This document shows, piece by piece, positions 25,726 to 35,350 of a DNA stretch of 64,000 nucleotides; the stretch's first letter is position 1, and each line of letters starts with the position of its first letter. The translations under genes were made by a program, and so were the position numbers. The stretch is taken from contig NZ_JACXBW010000004.1 of assembly GCF_014712225.1 (NCBI RefSeq), forward strand, positions 1-64,000. Reading direction: 5' to 3'. A model generated the notes under the pieces. That model ran no database searches and was not told the origin of the DNA. It worked only from the letters and a program-made list of their open reading frames with translations. The DNA comes from Pseudarthrobacter sulfonivorans. GTDB lineage: Bacteria; Actinomycetota; Actinomycetes; Actinomycetales; Micrococcaceae.

Positions 25726-28222
25726 ACTGGCCGCCTCGCGGACGAAACAGTCGGCCGCGGACCCCAAACCAGAAGCGCGCTACGGCTCTGACCGCCCGGC
25801 GGGTCAGCGTGCTGACCCCGCGGAAGGGAGCTGCCAGGAGCCGGGCCCAGTGGCCCAGGACCGACGCCGGGAGCCAGGCGGCGCGCAACCGCCGGGGGAG
25901 CGGGGCGTTGTCGCGCAGCGACTGTTGCACCGCCGAGATGCGCGGTGCAACCCCGTCGGGCTTCTCTGCAGAGGTCGCGGGGCCGGCCGGCCGGCCGTAG
26001 TTCCGGCGTTCGAAGTCGGCGGTCAGCGTGAGGACGGCCTGGTGCGCCTCGTCCTCCATGCCGCCAGGCTCCCCGAGCAGGGCCGAACGCCGGAGGCGTG
26101 CAGAGTAGGCCCGGGCCGTTTCGCTTGACTGCGGCGGCAGGCCGTAGTCCGTGCCAAGGTCGCGCAGTTCAGCCCAAGCCAGCGGAACGGCGTCACCTGT
26201 GTCCGGTTCTGGCCGTTGAAGCCGCCGGGAGCGGATTCCCACGCGGACCAGCCGTGGCGACGCCAGGAGGAGGAGCAGCCCCAGGACACCGGCTACGCCC
26301 GGCAGCCACGGCAGGAGCAGCCGGCCGAAGTCGTTGCTGCCGCCGGAGCCCGGAAGGGGCGCCGCCGTGGCGCTCGGCGCCGGTACAGGGGATGTTGCGT
26401 TCGGCAGCAGGTCATCGTTGTTTTCAATGAGGTCAGGAGAGCCGGGGCTGACCGGTTCGGTAGCATAGCCAGGCACGACGCCGCGTGACGGGGTGGGCTC
26501 GAAGGGCACCCAGCCCAATCCCTGGAAGTAGAGCTCCGGCCAGGCATGGGCGTCGCGGGCATCCACTTCGTACTCCGGAAGGGCCCCCAGCCCGGCAACA
26601 GAGACGCTGGCGCCAGTCGCCCGGCCCGGCGCGTAGCCGACGGCGATGCGGCTGGGAATTCCCTCCAGCCGGGCCATCACTGCCATGGCGGAGGAGTAAT
26701 GGATGCAGTAGCCGCTCTTCTGGGTGAGGAAATCGGCCAGTACGGAAAGCCCGTTTCCGTCGTAGCCGCCCTGGACGGGGGACTGCAGGGAGTAAGTGAA
26801 CTCTCCCGAGCGCAGATATCTCTGAATGGCCATCGCCTTGGCGTAAGCGTTGTCGCTGGAACCGGTCACCGCATCAGCGGTGCGGCGGACTATGTCTGGC
26901 ACGCCGCCGGGAATCCTGGTGAATTCGGCCGGGATTCCGCGCACGTCCTGGGAGGACTGCCGAAGCATGGCGGCGGTGAGCTCCGGCACGGAGGACGCCA
27001 CAATATATTGCTGGGCGCGCGTGTTGGTGTTGAGTCCCTTGACGGCCAGGGTGGCGGGGTCCCACGTCCAGGACCCGTTGAGCCCGCGGATTAATTCCGG
27101 CGCATAAGGCAACGGCAGGTACGGGCTGGTAAAAGTGCCAGTGTCCACCACGGTGACCTGCCGCTGCTGCGGGGCGGTGATGTCATAGCCGGTCTGGATT
27201 TGCCCGGAAACAGGCCGGCGTTCTGCGTCCCGGTCATCGGGTCCCCAGGTTTCGCCGTCGAAATTGTCCACCGTGACGGAGCGCAGGTACAACGGCGCGG
27301 ACGCGTTGGTGGCGTAAGTGATCCGACCCGAGCCGGCAGGGGTCCGCAGGCTGTTGCCGAGGGTGATCATCGGATTCAGGCCGGTGCCGGCACCCCAGGG
27401 GTTCAGGCGGGAGCCCTGGGGGAACGTACCGTGGTCGAAACCCGGAATGGCCAGCGGAACCGCCAGGGTGGCCACCAGGGCCACGGTGCCCGTGAGCACT
27501 GCCCGCCGGAGATGCCCGGGAGTCCGCCCGCTGTCCGCCGAGGTACGGGAATCAGGGGAAAACCATTGGCTGCAGGCCAGGATCAGCAGGTAGCCGGCCG
27601 CCGCAGCGCCGAATCCCCAGGCACCTACACTCTGCGGTTTCACCATGGCAGGAACCACCATGATGGCAAGCAGGCCAAGGCCGGTTGTGGCTGGCATGCC
27701 GAGGGGGACGGCCAGCACGTCAATAAGGATGACGGTCAGGCCCAGGACGGCGCAGGTGACCATCACGATCCCCGCGTTCGGGGCCACCGGCGCGCTTTCG
27801 GCGAGTACGGTCTCGCTGGCACGGCGAACGAACCTGTCCAGTTCGTTCATGGTCGCCCCGGAGGGAATGAAGCCGGCGATACCCGTGCTGCGGAAGAAAG
27901 TCAGGGTGAGGATCGCAATCAGGGATGCGAAGCCGCCCGCCGCCACCAGGGCCGGATGGGTGCGCAGGGAGCGAAGCACGGCGAGGGTCAGGCACACCAC
28001 CACTACCGTCGTCAGGACGGGGAGGTACCAGGCCCACCCCCGCAGGACACCGTTGAGGGACAAAGCTGCCCCGGCCACCGATAGCGCGACTGCACCGGCC
28101 ATGGCCCACGGGTATGCCCCCACCCGGACGGGAGCCGGTCCCGGGCTGCCTGACGCGGTGCCCGCGGCCGCGCCGGGGGGCCGCGGTTCACGCCGGGCAT
28201 TTCGTTCCGGTGCCAGCGTCAC
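25724..28222 (-). CDS. Transglutaminase-domain membrane protein (DUF3488/TgpA-like)
   Basis: An 832-residue protein with about six N-terminal membrane helices (to residue 220), an extracytoplasmic transglutaminase-like domain and a further helix near 660. The catalytic triad appears as the Cys of KSGYCIHYSSAMAVMAR, the His of DARDAHAWPELYF, and the acidic residue after GWVPFEPTPS. The cytoplasmic C domain (DUF4129-like, LARTYSARLRRS-type) ends the protein. It is coupled to the DUF58 gene by a 4-bp overlap and follows moxR, the classic MoxR-DUF58-transglutaminase operon, thought to process or cross-link envelope proteins. The substrate is unknown. Confidence 0.9.
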   Translation of the reverse strand: MTLAPERNARREPRPPGAAAGTASGSPGPAPVRVGAYPWAMAGAVALSVAGAALSLNGVLRGWAWYLPVLTTVVVVCLTLAVLRSLRTHPALVAAGGFASLIAILTLTFFRSTGIAGFIPSGATMNELDRFVRRASETVLAESAPVAPNAGIVMVTCAVLGLTVILIDVLAVPLGMPATTGLGLLAIMVVPAMVKPQSVGAWGFGAAAAGYLLILACSQWFSPDSRTSADSGRTPGHLRRAVLTGTVALVATLAVPLAIPGFDHGTFPQGSRLNPWGAGTGLNPMITLGNSLRTPAGSGRITYATNASAPLYLRSVTVDNFDGETWGPDDRDAERRPVSGQIQTGYDITAPQQRQVTVVDTGTFTSPYLPLPYAPELIRGLNGSWTWDPATLAVKGLNTNTRAQQYIVASSVPELTAAMLRQSSQDVRGIPAEFTRIPGGVPDIVRRTADAVTGSSDNAYAKAMAIQRYLRSGEFTYSLQSPVQGGYDGNGLSVLADFLTQKSGYCIHYSSAMAVMARLEGIPSRIAVGYAPGRATGASVSVAGLGALPEYEVDARDAHAWPELYFQGLGWVPFEPTPSRGVVPGYATEPVSPGSPDLIENNDDLLPNATSPVPAPSATAAPLPGSGGSNDFGRLLLPWLPGVAGVLGLLLLLASPRLVRVGIRSRRLQRPEPDTGDAVPLAWAELRDLGTDYGLPPQSSETARAYSARLRRSALLGEPGGMEDEAHQAVLTLTADFERRNYGRPAGPATSAEKPDGVAPRISAVQQSLRDNAPLPRRLRAAWLPASVLGHWARLLAAPFRGVSTLTRRAVRAVARFWFGVRGRLFRPRGGQ

Positions 28223-29658
28223 CGCCCCACCTCCGCTCCCCGGCGGACGTCGGCTGCCGCTGTGGCCGGCGCCGCTCCTTCCTCGTCAAAGTAACTCCAG
28301 GCCACGGGTACGGCAACCGAGGCCGGCACGGCAACAGCCCGCCAGCCGCCCCGGCGCAGTGCTTCCAGGGCTTCTTCGGAATCCGCGGGCCGCTCGGACA
28401 CGATGATGGCGAAGGCATTCGCGCCGTAGCCTGCGCCCGACGCCAGTGCCCTGGCTTCGGCTGGCGAGATCCTGCCGAGCACCGCGATGATGGGCCCGCG
28501 CATCCGGTGCGCTGACAGCTTGTCCATCAGGTGGTCGTCGAAAACGTCGGGACTTGAGTCGTGGCCGCCGTGGTCCCTCACAGCGCGCCTTTCCCTGCCT
28601 GAGTGCAGTTCCCACCCGCCGTGGTGCGGCCCGGACAGGTGGATGGCGGCGAGGCTCTCAGCGATGCACTGCAGGCCCGATGTCCCCGAGAACTCCTCCG
28701 CATCCGGCTCGGGTGCGGAGGGGGAACGGAGGAAAGCCGGCTCGCCACGGGGATCCAGGAGGCGCAGGGCGTAGTTCCGCTCCGCCAGGTGAGTGCAGAT
28801 GGACATCGCTGCCACCACTGCCCACTCAAACGTGCCGCTGCTCGCCATCTCATGGCCGTCCACGGCAGGCGTTCCCCCGAAACCCGGGCCGGAGCTCCCC
28901 GAAAACGCCCCAAACCGCTGATCCAGGATGATGGTGGCTTCCGGCGTCGTCACTGACTCCTCCTGCCGCACCATGAGCTCGCCATGGCGGGCGGTGGCTG
29001 CCCAGTGGACCCGCCGCATCGGATCGCCCGGGCGGTATTCACGGGTCATCACGTCGTCATCGCTGGGGTTGGCGCGGGTACGGGTGGCGGTGATGCCGTC
29101 GTTGCCGCGGGCACCCGCGAGGCCCGTCACGGGAAGCTCGACGGCGGCGGGCGTGACGGTGAGGAGGTCGCCGTCGTCGATGGCCCGGCGGTGCAGGGAC
29201 AGACCGAACGGATCAGTGAACTCGGCAGTCACGGGGCCGATCAGGAACTGCCCGCGTTTGGTGGAGTGCAGGTGGTATTCATACCTGCTTGTCCCGCCGG
29301 TGGCTGACCGTGCAGGAAAGCGAAAGGCCGGGGACTCGCCAAACCGCGGGGGCAGCTTCTCCTCCATGATCGCCCGCCCGCCTCCCGAACCGCTCCGGGC
29401 CACCGCAAGCCGGACGGTAGTAGCCGCCGAGGTCTCCACCGGGGAGGGGTGGAATTCCCGGTACACCTGGAAGCGCGGCTTCACGAGCCGGATCCCCGCA
29501 AGGGCGGCTAAAGGCAGGACGATGAGCAGCACACCCAGGCTCAGGAGGTCCCGACGTCCCATGATCTGCGCCGCCACCAAGGAGAGGGCGCCTGCCGCCA
29601 AAAGCCCCCATCCGCGCTGGCTGAAGAGATGCCGGGGAAACCGATCAAGCAGCGCCAT
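28219..29658 (-). CDS. DUF58 domain protein
   Basis: A 479-residue protein with two N-terminal membrane segments (about 12-55), a beta-rich middle, and the DUF58 motif REYRPGDPMRRVHWAATARHGELMVRQ near residues 205-235. This domain is related to von Willebrand A folds and works with MoxR ATPases as a chaperone pair. Start and stop overlap or abut its neighbours (13 bp after moxR, 4-bp overlap with the transglutaminase gene). The C-terminal 200 residues are less conserved. Confidence 0.9.
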   Translation of the reverse strand: MALLDRFPRHLFSQRGWGLLAAGALSLVAAQIMGRRDLLSLGVLLIVLPLAALAGIRLVKPRFQVYREFHPSPVETSAATTVRLAVARSGSGGGRAIMEEKLPPRFGESPAFRFPARSATGGTSRYEYHLHSTKRGQFLIGPVTAEFTDPFGLSLHRRAIDDGDLLTVTPAAVELPVTGLAGARGNDGITATRTRANPSDDDVMTREYRPGDPMRRVHWAATARHGELMVRQEESVTTPEATIILDQRFGAFSGSSGPGFGGTPAVDGHEMASSGTFEWAVVAAMSICTHLAERNYALRLLDPRGEPAFLRSPSAPEPDAEEFSGTSGLQCIAESLAAIHLSGPHHGGWELHSGRERRAVRDHGGHDSSPDVFDDHLMDKLSAHRMRGPIIAVLGRISPAEARALASGAGYGANAFAIIVSERPADSEEALEALRRGGWRAVAVPASVAVPVAWSYFDEEGAAPATAAADVRRGAEVGR

Positions 29659-29671
29659 GGGAATGCCCTGC

Positions 29672-30781
29672 CTAGTGGTTCCGCCGCAACCCGGCCGGCG
29701 CGGCCGAGGACCGGGCCTGACGGTTCACCGGGTCCTGGCTCACTGGAAGCCGGGACAGGATCCCCCGGATAACGGTGTTCGGCGTCTCACCGGCACCCGC
29801 AGCCTTGCGGTCCAGGATGATGCGGTGGGCCAGCACTGACTCCGCCACACCCACGACGTCGTCGGGCAGCACGAAGTCACGGCCGTCCAGCGCCGCCGTG
29901 GCTTTGGCAGCCCGGAGCAGTTGGAGCATGGAACGTGGGCTCGCACCCAGCCGGAGCAGGGGACTCTCACGCGTCGCCCTGCCCACGGAGACGGTGTATT
30001 CCTTCACCGCCTGGGACACATAGACCTGCTGGACGGTGGCGATCATCGCGGCCACCTCCGCCGCGGTGACAACCGCGGACAACTTGGCCAGCGGCGAGGT
30101 TGCCTGATGGGTCTCCAGCATTTCGATCTCGGAGTCCTTGTCCGGGTAGCCCATGGAGATGCGCGCCATGAACCGGTCCCGCTGGGCCTCGGGAAGGGGG
30201 TAGGTCCCTTCCATCTCGATGGGGTTCTGCGTGGCCACCACCATGAATGGCTCATCGAGCTTGTAGGAATCTCCGTCCACGGTGACCTGATGTTCCTCCA
30301 TGCACTCCAGCAGCGCAGACTGGGTCTTGGCGGAGGCGCGGTTGATCTCATCACCGATGACGATGTTGGCGAAGACGGCCCCGGGCCGGAATTCGAACTG
30401 GCGCGTTGACTGGTTGTAAATGGACACGCCGGTCACGTCCGAGGGCAGCAGGTCGGGGGTGAACTGAATCCGGCTCACCGTGCAGTCGATGGTCCGGGCC
30501 AGGCTCTTTGCCAGCAACGTCTTCCCCACACCGGGGACGTCCTCAAGCAGAAGGTGGCCCTGGGCGAGGAGCACCGTCAGGGCCAGCCTGGCGGCATCGG
30601 ATTTTCCGTCGATCACGGTGTTGATCGAGTCAAGGATGCGACGGCTGGCGGCGTGGAATTCCGCGGCGTCCATGGCGGACGTCCGGTGGCCGTTGAGGTG
30701 CCCCACCTGTCCGGAGACCGCGGTGAAGTTCCGGCCGGCCGGGGATACCTCGTTGACTGCGGTGCGGCGGTGGGGGTCCAT
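29672..30781 (-). CDS. MoxR-family AAA ATPase
   Basis: A 369-residue AAA+ ATPase. The Walker A EDVPGVGKTLLAKSLA, the Walker B region VIGDEINRASAKTQSALLECMEE, sensor-1 VVATQNPIEMEGTYPLPEAQ and the C-terminal lid DFVLPDDVVGVAESVLAHRI are complete. MoxR proteins remodel or activate partner proteins, here presumably the DUF58 and transglutaminase products. The ATG at 30781 (DPHRRTAVNE) with AAAGG upstream is preferred to the longer frame from 30973, which would run into the region shared with the divergent tatD gene. Confidence 0.93.
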   Translation of the reverse strand: MDPHRRTAVNEVSPAGRNFTAVSGQVGHLNGHRTSAMDAAEFHAASRRILDSINTVIDGKSDAARLALTVLLAQGHLLLEDVPGVGKTLLAKSLARTIDCTVSRIQFTPDLLPSDVTGVSIYNQSTRQFEFRPGAVFANIVIGDEINRASAKTQSALLECMEEHQVTVDGDSYKLDEPFMVVATQNPIEMEGTYPLPEAQRDRFMARISMGYPDKDSEIEMLETHQATSPLAKLSAVVTAAEVAAMIATVQQVYVSQAVKEYTVSVGRATRESPLLRLGASPRSMLQLLRAAKATAALDGRDFVLPDDVVGVAESVLAHRIILDRKAAGAGETPNTVIRGILSRLPVSQDPVNRQARSSAAPAGLRRNH

Positions 30782-30945
30782 CTGCAACCTTTCAGCCCGG
30801 GGATCACCTGGGACGGGACAGCCGGCCTGCCTTCGCCCAGCGTTGGGCGTTCGCATCTGTTGGTACCAGACTACTAACACAACTGCCGGTGCTGACAGAG
30901 AGTTCCCTGAATTCTGCCGGCATCCGGCGGCGCTAGGGTGGAGGA

Positions 30946-31851
30946 ATGTGCAATTCGCTGATTCCCGCCGCATACCGCGTGGCCGGGGCCGATGAGCCGG
31001 CCGGTTCCGGCCAGCAGAAGCGCCCCGATTATCCGCCGGCGCCGGAACCCCTTCCGGTTCCCGTGATGGACAACCATACGCACTTCGATTTCCCCAACGG
31101 CGACAGCCCGGTGGCCATTGCCGCCGCGTTGGACGCAGCCCAGGCCGTGGGTGTGCAGGGCGCCGTCCAGGTGGGTACGGACCTCGAGTCTTCCCGGTTC
31201 ACCGTCCAGGCCGTCGACCTGGACAGCAGGCTGCTGGGGGCGGTGGCGCTGCACCCGAACGACGCCCCGGACTATGCCAGTCGCGGCGAGTTGGAGGAAG
31301 CGCTGGCTGAGATTGAACGGTTGGCCGCCCATCCGAGGATCCGGGCCATCGGAGAGACAGGCCTTGATTTCTTCCGCACGGAGGGCGAGGGCCTGGCCCA
31401 CCAGCGTTATTCCTTCCGCCGGCACATTGACATTGCCAAGCGACTGAACCTGACCCTCCAGATCCATGACCGGGACGCGCACGACGACGTTGTGCAGGTT
31501 CTGCGCGAAGAGGGGGCCCCGGAGCGGGTGGTGTTCCACTGCTTCTCCGGTGATGAGGAGCTTGCCAGGATCTGCAACGAGGCGGGCTGGAACATGTCGT
31601 TTGCGGGAACGCTGACATTCAAAAACGCCGCCAACCTCCGGGCTGCGCTCGCGGTGGCAGACCCGGCACTTGTGCTGGTGGAAACCGACGCTCCGTTCCT
31701 GACCCCGCATCCGCACCGGGGCCGCCCCAACGCCAGTTACATGGTGCCCTACACCGTCCGCGCCATGGCCGAATTGACAGGAACGGACCTCGCCGGGCTC
31801 TGCGCCGGGATCAGCGAAAATACCGTGCGGGCATACGGTTCCTGGGCTTAG
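30946..31851 (+). CDS. tatD: TatD-family metal-dependent hydrolase/deoxyribonuclease
   Basis: A 301-residue TIM-barrel enzyme. Metal ligands are visible in DNHTHFDFP, GETGLDFFRT, LQIHDRDAHDD, VFHCFSG and VETDAPFLTPHPHRG. TatD members act as 3'-5' DNases and in RNA or oxidative-damage repair. About 35 residues precede the usual MDNHTH start, so translation might instead begin further in; ATG 30946 directly follows GGTGGAGGA, which is too close for a standard site. It heads the block tatD-rpf-rsmA-ispE, a conserved actinobacterial order. Confidence 0.92.
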   Translation: MCNSLIPAAYRVAGADEPAGSGQQKRPDYPPAPEPLPVPVMDNHTHFDFPNGDSPVAIAAALDAAQAVGVQGAVQVGTDLESSRFTVQAVDLDSRLLGAVALHPNDAPDYASRGELEEALAEIERLAAHPRIRAIGETGLDFFRTEGEGLAHQRYSFRRHIDIAKRLNLTLQIHDRDAHDDVVQVLREEGAPERVVFHCFSGDEELARICNEAGWNMSFAGTLTFKNAANLRAALAVADPALVLVETDAPFLTPHPHRGRPNASYMVPYTVRAMAELTGTDLAGLCAGISENTVRAYGSWA

Positions 31852-31911
31852 CGCAGCCATTTTCGTGACCCCTCCGCACGATACTCAGTATGCGAATTTC
31901 TTGGTCGGTTT

Positions 31912-31927
31912 ATAACGCTACGGTTAC
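31912..31927 (-). promoter_or_regulatory. Possible MtrA-type direct repeat upstream of rpf
   Basis: Read on the minus strand, GTAAC (31927-31923) and GTTAT (31916-31912) are 11 bp apart, one helical turn, resembling the direct-repeat sites of the response regulator MtrA. MtrA controls rpf genes in mycobacteria and corynebacteria. The match is degenerate in the second half-site. The 281-bp stretch 31852-32132 otherwise holds a GC-rich leader in which I see no coding signal or known riboswitch. Confidence 0.35.
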
Positions 31928-32132
31928 AGTGGAGAATTATTAGCCGGGGTCGGGGAAGGCCTTCGGATAATTTCACTTCACTCGCAGAAGCTCAGGCACG
32001 TATCTGATGCCCGCTGCCCTGGGAGCGAAGTGTGGCGGCGCAACGGTGCCCGGAGCTGTCCTCAGGGTCATGCGCCGGCTATTTCACTGCGTTTTTCCCC
32101 GTGCCCGGATGGATCTAAAGTTACGGGCAATC

Positions 32133-33293
32133 GTGGTCAAGCTCTTCACAACGGACGGCAAGTTCAGTTTCATCAAAATCGGCACCCAACTCTTGGTGCT
32201 CTGCGCGCTGGTAGCAGGCCTCGTCGCCTTCGTCGGAAATAACAAAACCGTTACCCTGAATGTCGATGGAAAAGTGACTTCGGTCCAATCCTTCGGCGGC
32301 ACGGTTGGCCAAGTAGTAAAAAGCGCAAACGTGGAACTGAAGCCAGCTGACCGCGTCTCGCCTTCGGCGGACGCCAAAGTGGAGAACGGCACTGTCATCA
32401 ACGTCAACATGGCCAAGGACGTCAAGGTCAGCCTGGACGGTGCCGAGAAAACCGTCAGCACCACCGCACCGGATGTTGCCGGCCTGGTCACCGAACTCGG
32501 AATAGCGAGTGCCTCATCGGTTTCCGTGCCCAAGGATGCGCAGCTCGCCGTGGCAGGTTCCTTTGTTTCCATCTCGACCCCAAAGAGCATCAGCATTGTT
32601 GCTGACGGCAAGGTCTCCACTGCCACCACGACGGCGGGAACCGTCGCCGAGGTGCTCGAAGACGCCGGCATCACTCTCGGCGTCGATGACCGCACGTCCC
32701 AGCCCGGCAACGCGCACGTGGTGAACAACATGGTTGTGAAGGTTTCCCGCGTGGACACCAGCCAGACCGCCGCCACCAGCGAAGAGGTGGGCTTCGACAG
32801 CATGAGCACCGAAAGCGACGAGCTGTTCAAGGGTGAGAAAAAGGTCACCCAGGCGGGCGTCGCCGGAAAGGTCGACAAAACCTTCAAGCTGGTGCTGGTG
32901 GACGGCCGCGAAGCATCCCGGACGCTCGTCTCCGAAGCTGTTTCGGTCCAGCCTGTGACGGAAAAGGTCACCGTGGGCACCAAGGCAAAGCCTGCGGCCA
33001 CGGCACCTGCGGCGGGCGCCAACACCGGTGCTGCAGCCCCGGCCATGATGAACGAAGCCATGTGGGACAAGATCGCCCAGTGCGAGGCCGGCGGAAACTG
33101 GTCCATCAACACGGGCAACGGCTACTACGGCGGCCTCCAGTTCGACATCCGGACCTGGATCGGTTCCGGTGGCGGCGCATACGCCCCGAACGCAAGCTTG
33201 GCCACCAAGGCCCAGCAGATCGATATCGCCAATAAGGTCTACGCGCAGCGTGGCCTGCAGCCGTGGGGCTGTGGCTGGGCCGCCACAAGCTAG
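32133..33293 (+). CDS. rpf: Resuscitation-promoting factor (DUF348-G5-Rpf)
   Basis: About 386 residues. After a short cytoplasmic start (VKLFTTDGKFSFIKIG) and one membrane or signal helix come three DUF348 ubiquitin-like repeats (TVTLNVDGK, VKVSLDGAEK, SISIVADGK), a G5 domain (EEVGFDS...TLVSEAVSVQPV), an Ala-rich linker, and the Rpf lysozyme-like domain (WDKIAQCEAGGNWSINTGNGYYGGLQFD) with its catalytic Glu. This is the RpfB architecture: a secreted muralytic enzyme that promotes growth resumption. GTG 32133 is preferred because upstream residues of the long frame (from 32007) look non-coding; ATG 32109 is possible. Confidence 0.92.
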   Translation: MVKLFTTDGKFSFIKIGTQLLVLCALVAGLVAFVGNNKTVTLNVDGKVTSVQSFGGTVGQVVKSANVELKPADRVSPSADAKVENGTVINVNMAKDVKVSLDGAEKTVSTTAPDVAGLVTELGIASASSVSVPKDAQLAVAGSFVSISTPKSISIVADGKVSTATTTAGTVAEVLEDAGITLGVDDRTSQPGNAHVVNNMVVKVSRVDTSQTAATSEEVGFDSMSTESDELFKGEKKVTQAGVAGKVDKTFKLVLVDGREASRTLVSEAVSVQPVTEKVTVGTKAKPAATAPAAGANTGAAAPAMMNEAMWDKIAQCEAGGNWSINTGNGYYGGLQFDIRTWIGSGGGAYAPNASLATKAQQIDIANKVYAQRGLQPWGCGWAATS

Positions 33294-33356
33294 GCACCCC
33301 CTCTCAAACACCTGTGACGGCGGCAGCTGACCACAGCCGCCAGGTACGCAGTCATC

Positions 33357-33391
33357 AGTGGCCGGCCCCGGGATACCCGGGGCCGGCCACT
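33357..33391 (+). terminator. Terminator-type hairpin after rpf
   Basis: AGTGGCCGGCCCCGGG (33357-33372) pairs perfectly with 33376-33391 around a 3-nt loop (ATA). It lies 64 bases past the rpf stop. No T-tract follows, so termination may be weak or factor-assisted. Confidence 0.65.
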
Positions 33392-33480
33392 GCCGTTAAC
33401 CCGCAACGGTCATCGCAAAGACGGCGCGGGAACGCCACGAAGCGGGCGGTGCGTGATGGCCGCCGGGATAGGATACCTAC

Positions 33481-34353
33481 GTGACTGAACCGACTGCCGC
33501 CGCGCCCGCACCCCTCTTCGGTGCCTCCGACATACGCCGCCTGGCAGAGGAAATTGGCATCCGGCCCACCAAGACCCTTGGCCAGAACTTCGTCATTGAC
33601 GGCAACACCATCCGCAGGATCGTGTCCGTGGCCAGCATCGGGGCGGACGAGACGGTGCTGGAAGTCGGCCCTGGCCTCGGTTCGCTCACGCTGGGCCTGC
33701 TGGACGCCGCAAAGGCCGTGGTCGCCGTCGAAATTGATCCGGTCCTCGCCGCCAAGCTCCCGGAAACGGTACGGACGTGGCGCCCCGAAGCGGCGGACTC
33801 GTTCCACCTCGTCCAGGCCGACGCGATGAAGGTCACGTCCCTTCCCGTTGAGCCCACCGCCCTCGTGGCGAACCTGCCTTACAACGTGGCTGTGCCGGTG
33901 GTCCTGCACCTGCTCCAGCACTTCCCGAGCCTGCAGCACGGCCTGGTGATGGTCCAGGACGAAGTGGCGGACAGGCTGGCCGCCGGGCCAGGTTCGAAGA
34001 CCTATGGAGTACCCTCCGTTAAGGCCGCCTGGTACAGCAGTATGCGCAAGGCCGGAGTGATCGGTATGAACGTGTTCTGGCCCGCCCCGAAGATCCACTC
34101 CGGCCTCGTGGCCTTTACCCGGCGGGAGGCGCCTGTCACGACAGCCACCCGCGCGCAGGTGTTCGCCGTCATTGATGCGGCCTTCGCCCAGCGCCGCAAG
34201 ACCCTGCGGGCAGCCCTGGCGGGCTGGGCCGGCGGCGCTGCGGAGGCCGAACGCTGCCTGGTGGCCGCAGGAGTGGACCCCACGGCGCGGGGCGAAGTCA
34301 TCGACATCAACGCTTTCGCACGGATCGCTGAAGCCCGCGAGGCCACGGCGTGA
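33481..34353 (+). CDS. rsmA: 16S rRNA (adenine1518/1519-N6)-dimethyltransferase
   Basis: A 290-residue SAM enzyme (KsgA) that dimethylates two adjacent adenines in helix 45 late in small-subunit assembly. [15 protein letters not shown], the SAM loop [14 protein letters not shown], and the catalytic [15 protein letters not shown] are intact. GTG 33481 is the natural start. The last 4 bases overlap the start of ispE, so the two are translationally coupled. Confidence 0.96.
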   Translation: MTEPTAAAPAPLFGASDIRRLAEEIGIRPTKTLGQNFVIDGNTIRRIVSVASIGADETVLEVGPGLGSLTLGLLDAAKAVVAVEIDPVLAAKLPETVRTWRPEAADSFHLVQADAMKVTSLPVEPTALVANLPYNVAVPVVLHLLQHFPSLQHGLVMVQDEVADRLAAGPGSKTYGVPSVKAAWYSSMRKAGVIGMNVFWPAPKIHSGLVAFTRREAPVTTATRAQVFAVIDAAFAQRRKTLRAALAGWAGGAAEAERCLVAAGVDPTARGEVIDINAFARIAEAREATA

Positions 34354-35312
34354 ATGCGCTGGCCGGGCGGTTTCCCGCTCGGACAGTTCGGGTGAAAGCG
34401 CCCGGAAAAGTCAACGTCTCCCTGGACGTAGGGCCGCTGCGCGCCGACGGGTACCATTCCGTGGCCAGCGTCTACCTGGCCGTTTCCCTCTATGAGGAGG
34501 TTGCGGCCACCAGTACGCAGACGCCCGGGATCACGGTCAGCATCAGTCCGGAGAGCACCCTGGACCTGGACGGGGTGGACATCCCGCTGGATGAAACCAA
34601 CCTGGCCTACAAGGCCGCGGCCATGATGGCCGATGTTTCGGAGCACGCCACCGGCGTCCACCTGGCGATCACCAAGCGCGTCCCGGTGGCTGGCGGCATG
34701 GGTGGCGGGTCGGCCGACGCCGCCGCTACCCTCCTGGCCTGTGACGCCCTGTGGAACAGCGGGCTGTCCAAAGACGAGCTGGCACACATCGCCGCCGACC
34801 TGGGCGCCGATGTCCCCTTTTCCCTCCTCGGCGGCACCGCCGTGGGACTGGGCGTGGGCGATGAACTCTCGCCGGCGTTGGTCAAAGCACGGACAGACTG
34901 GGTCCTGGTGGCAGCAGATTACGGCCTGGCCACTCCCGAGGTCTTCCGCACGCTGGACCGCCTCCGGGACGCTGAAGGCCACGAAGCAGCCGAGCCAACG
35001 GCCGTGGATCCCCGGATCCTGCAGGCGCTCCGCGGGGGTGACGCCGTCGCCCTCAGCCGGGTCCTGGTCAACGACCTCCAGCGGGCCTCCATTGAACTTG
35101 CCCCCAAGCTCCGCCATACGCTGGGACGGGGCGAAGCACTCGGCGCCCTGGCAGGGATTGTCTCCGGCTCCGGTCCCACCGTGGCGCTCCTGACCCACAG
35201 TCCTTCCGCCGCCGACAGCCTGGCGGAGGACCTGCGGCATTACGGGCTGACGGCCCTTCCAGTCCACGGGCCCGTGCACGGCGCCCGCATCATCTCCGAT
35301 ACCCTCCTTTAA
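34350..35312 (+). CDS. ispE: 4-(cytidine 5'-diphospho)-2-C-methyl-D-erythritol kinase
   Basis: A 320-residue GHMP kinase of the MEP isoprenoid pathway, supplying undecaprenyl and quinone precursors. [22 protein letters not shown] at the start, the GHMP P-loop [18 protein letters not shown], and the C-terminal [13 protein letters not shown] are present. It begins at GTG inside the rsmA stop. Length is typical of actinobacterial IspE. Confidence 0.96.
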   Translation: MNALAGRFPARTVRVKAPGKVNVSLDVGPLRADGYHSVASVYLAVSLYEEVAATSTQTPGITVSISPESTLDLDGVDIPLDETNLAYKAAAMMADVSEHATGVHLAITKRVPVAGGMGGGSADAAATLLACDALWNSGLSKDELAHIAADLGADVPFSLLGGTAVGLGVGDELSPALVKARTDWVLVAADYGLATPEVFRTLDRLRDAEGHEAAEPTAVDPRILQALRGGDAVALSRVLVNDLQRASIELAPKLRHTLGRGEALGALAGIVSGSGPTVALLTHSPSAADSLAEDLRHYGLTALPVHGPVHGARIISDTLL

Positions 35313-35350
35313 AGCACCAAACCTCACCCAGCAGCAGAAAGCAGTCCCCT

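Noticed and set aside
31930-32132. c-di-AMP (ydaO-type) riboswitch before rpf, as known for some actinobacterial rpf genes
   Set aside because: The conserved GGGTGAAT and GCCGAA blocks are not visible in the leader, so I could not support it.
32007-32132. Longer N terminus for Rpf from 32007
   Set aside because: Residues are Cys/Arg-rich and unlike the family; the RpfB start pattern begins at GTG 32133.
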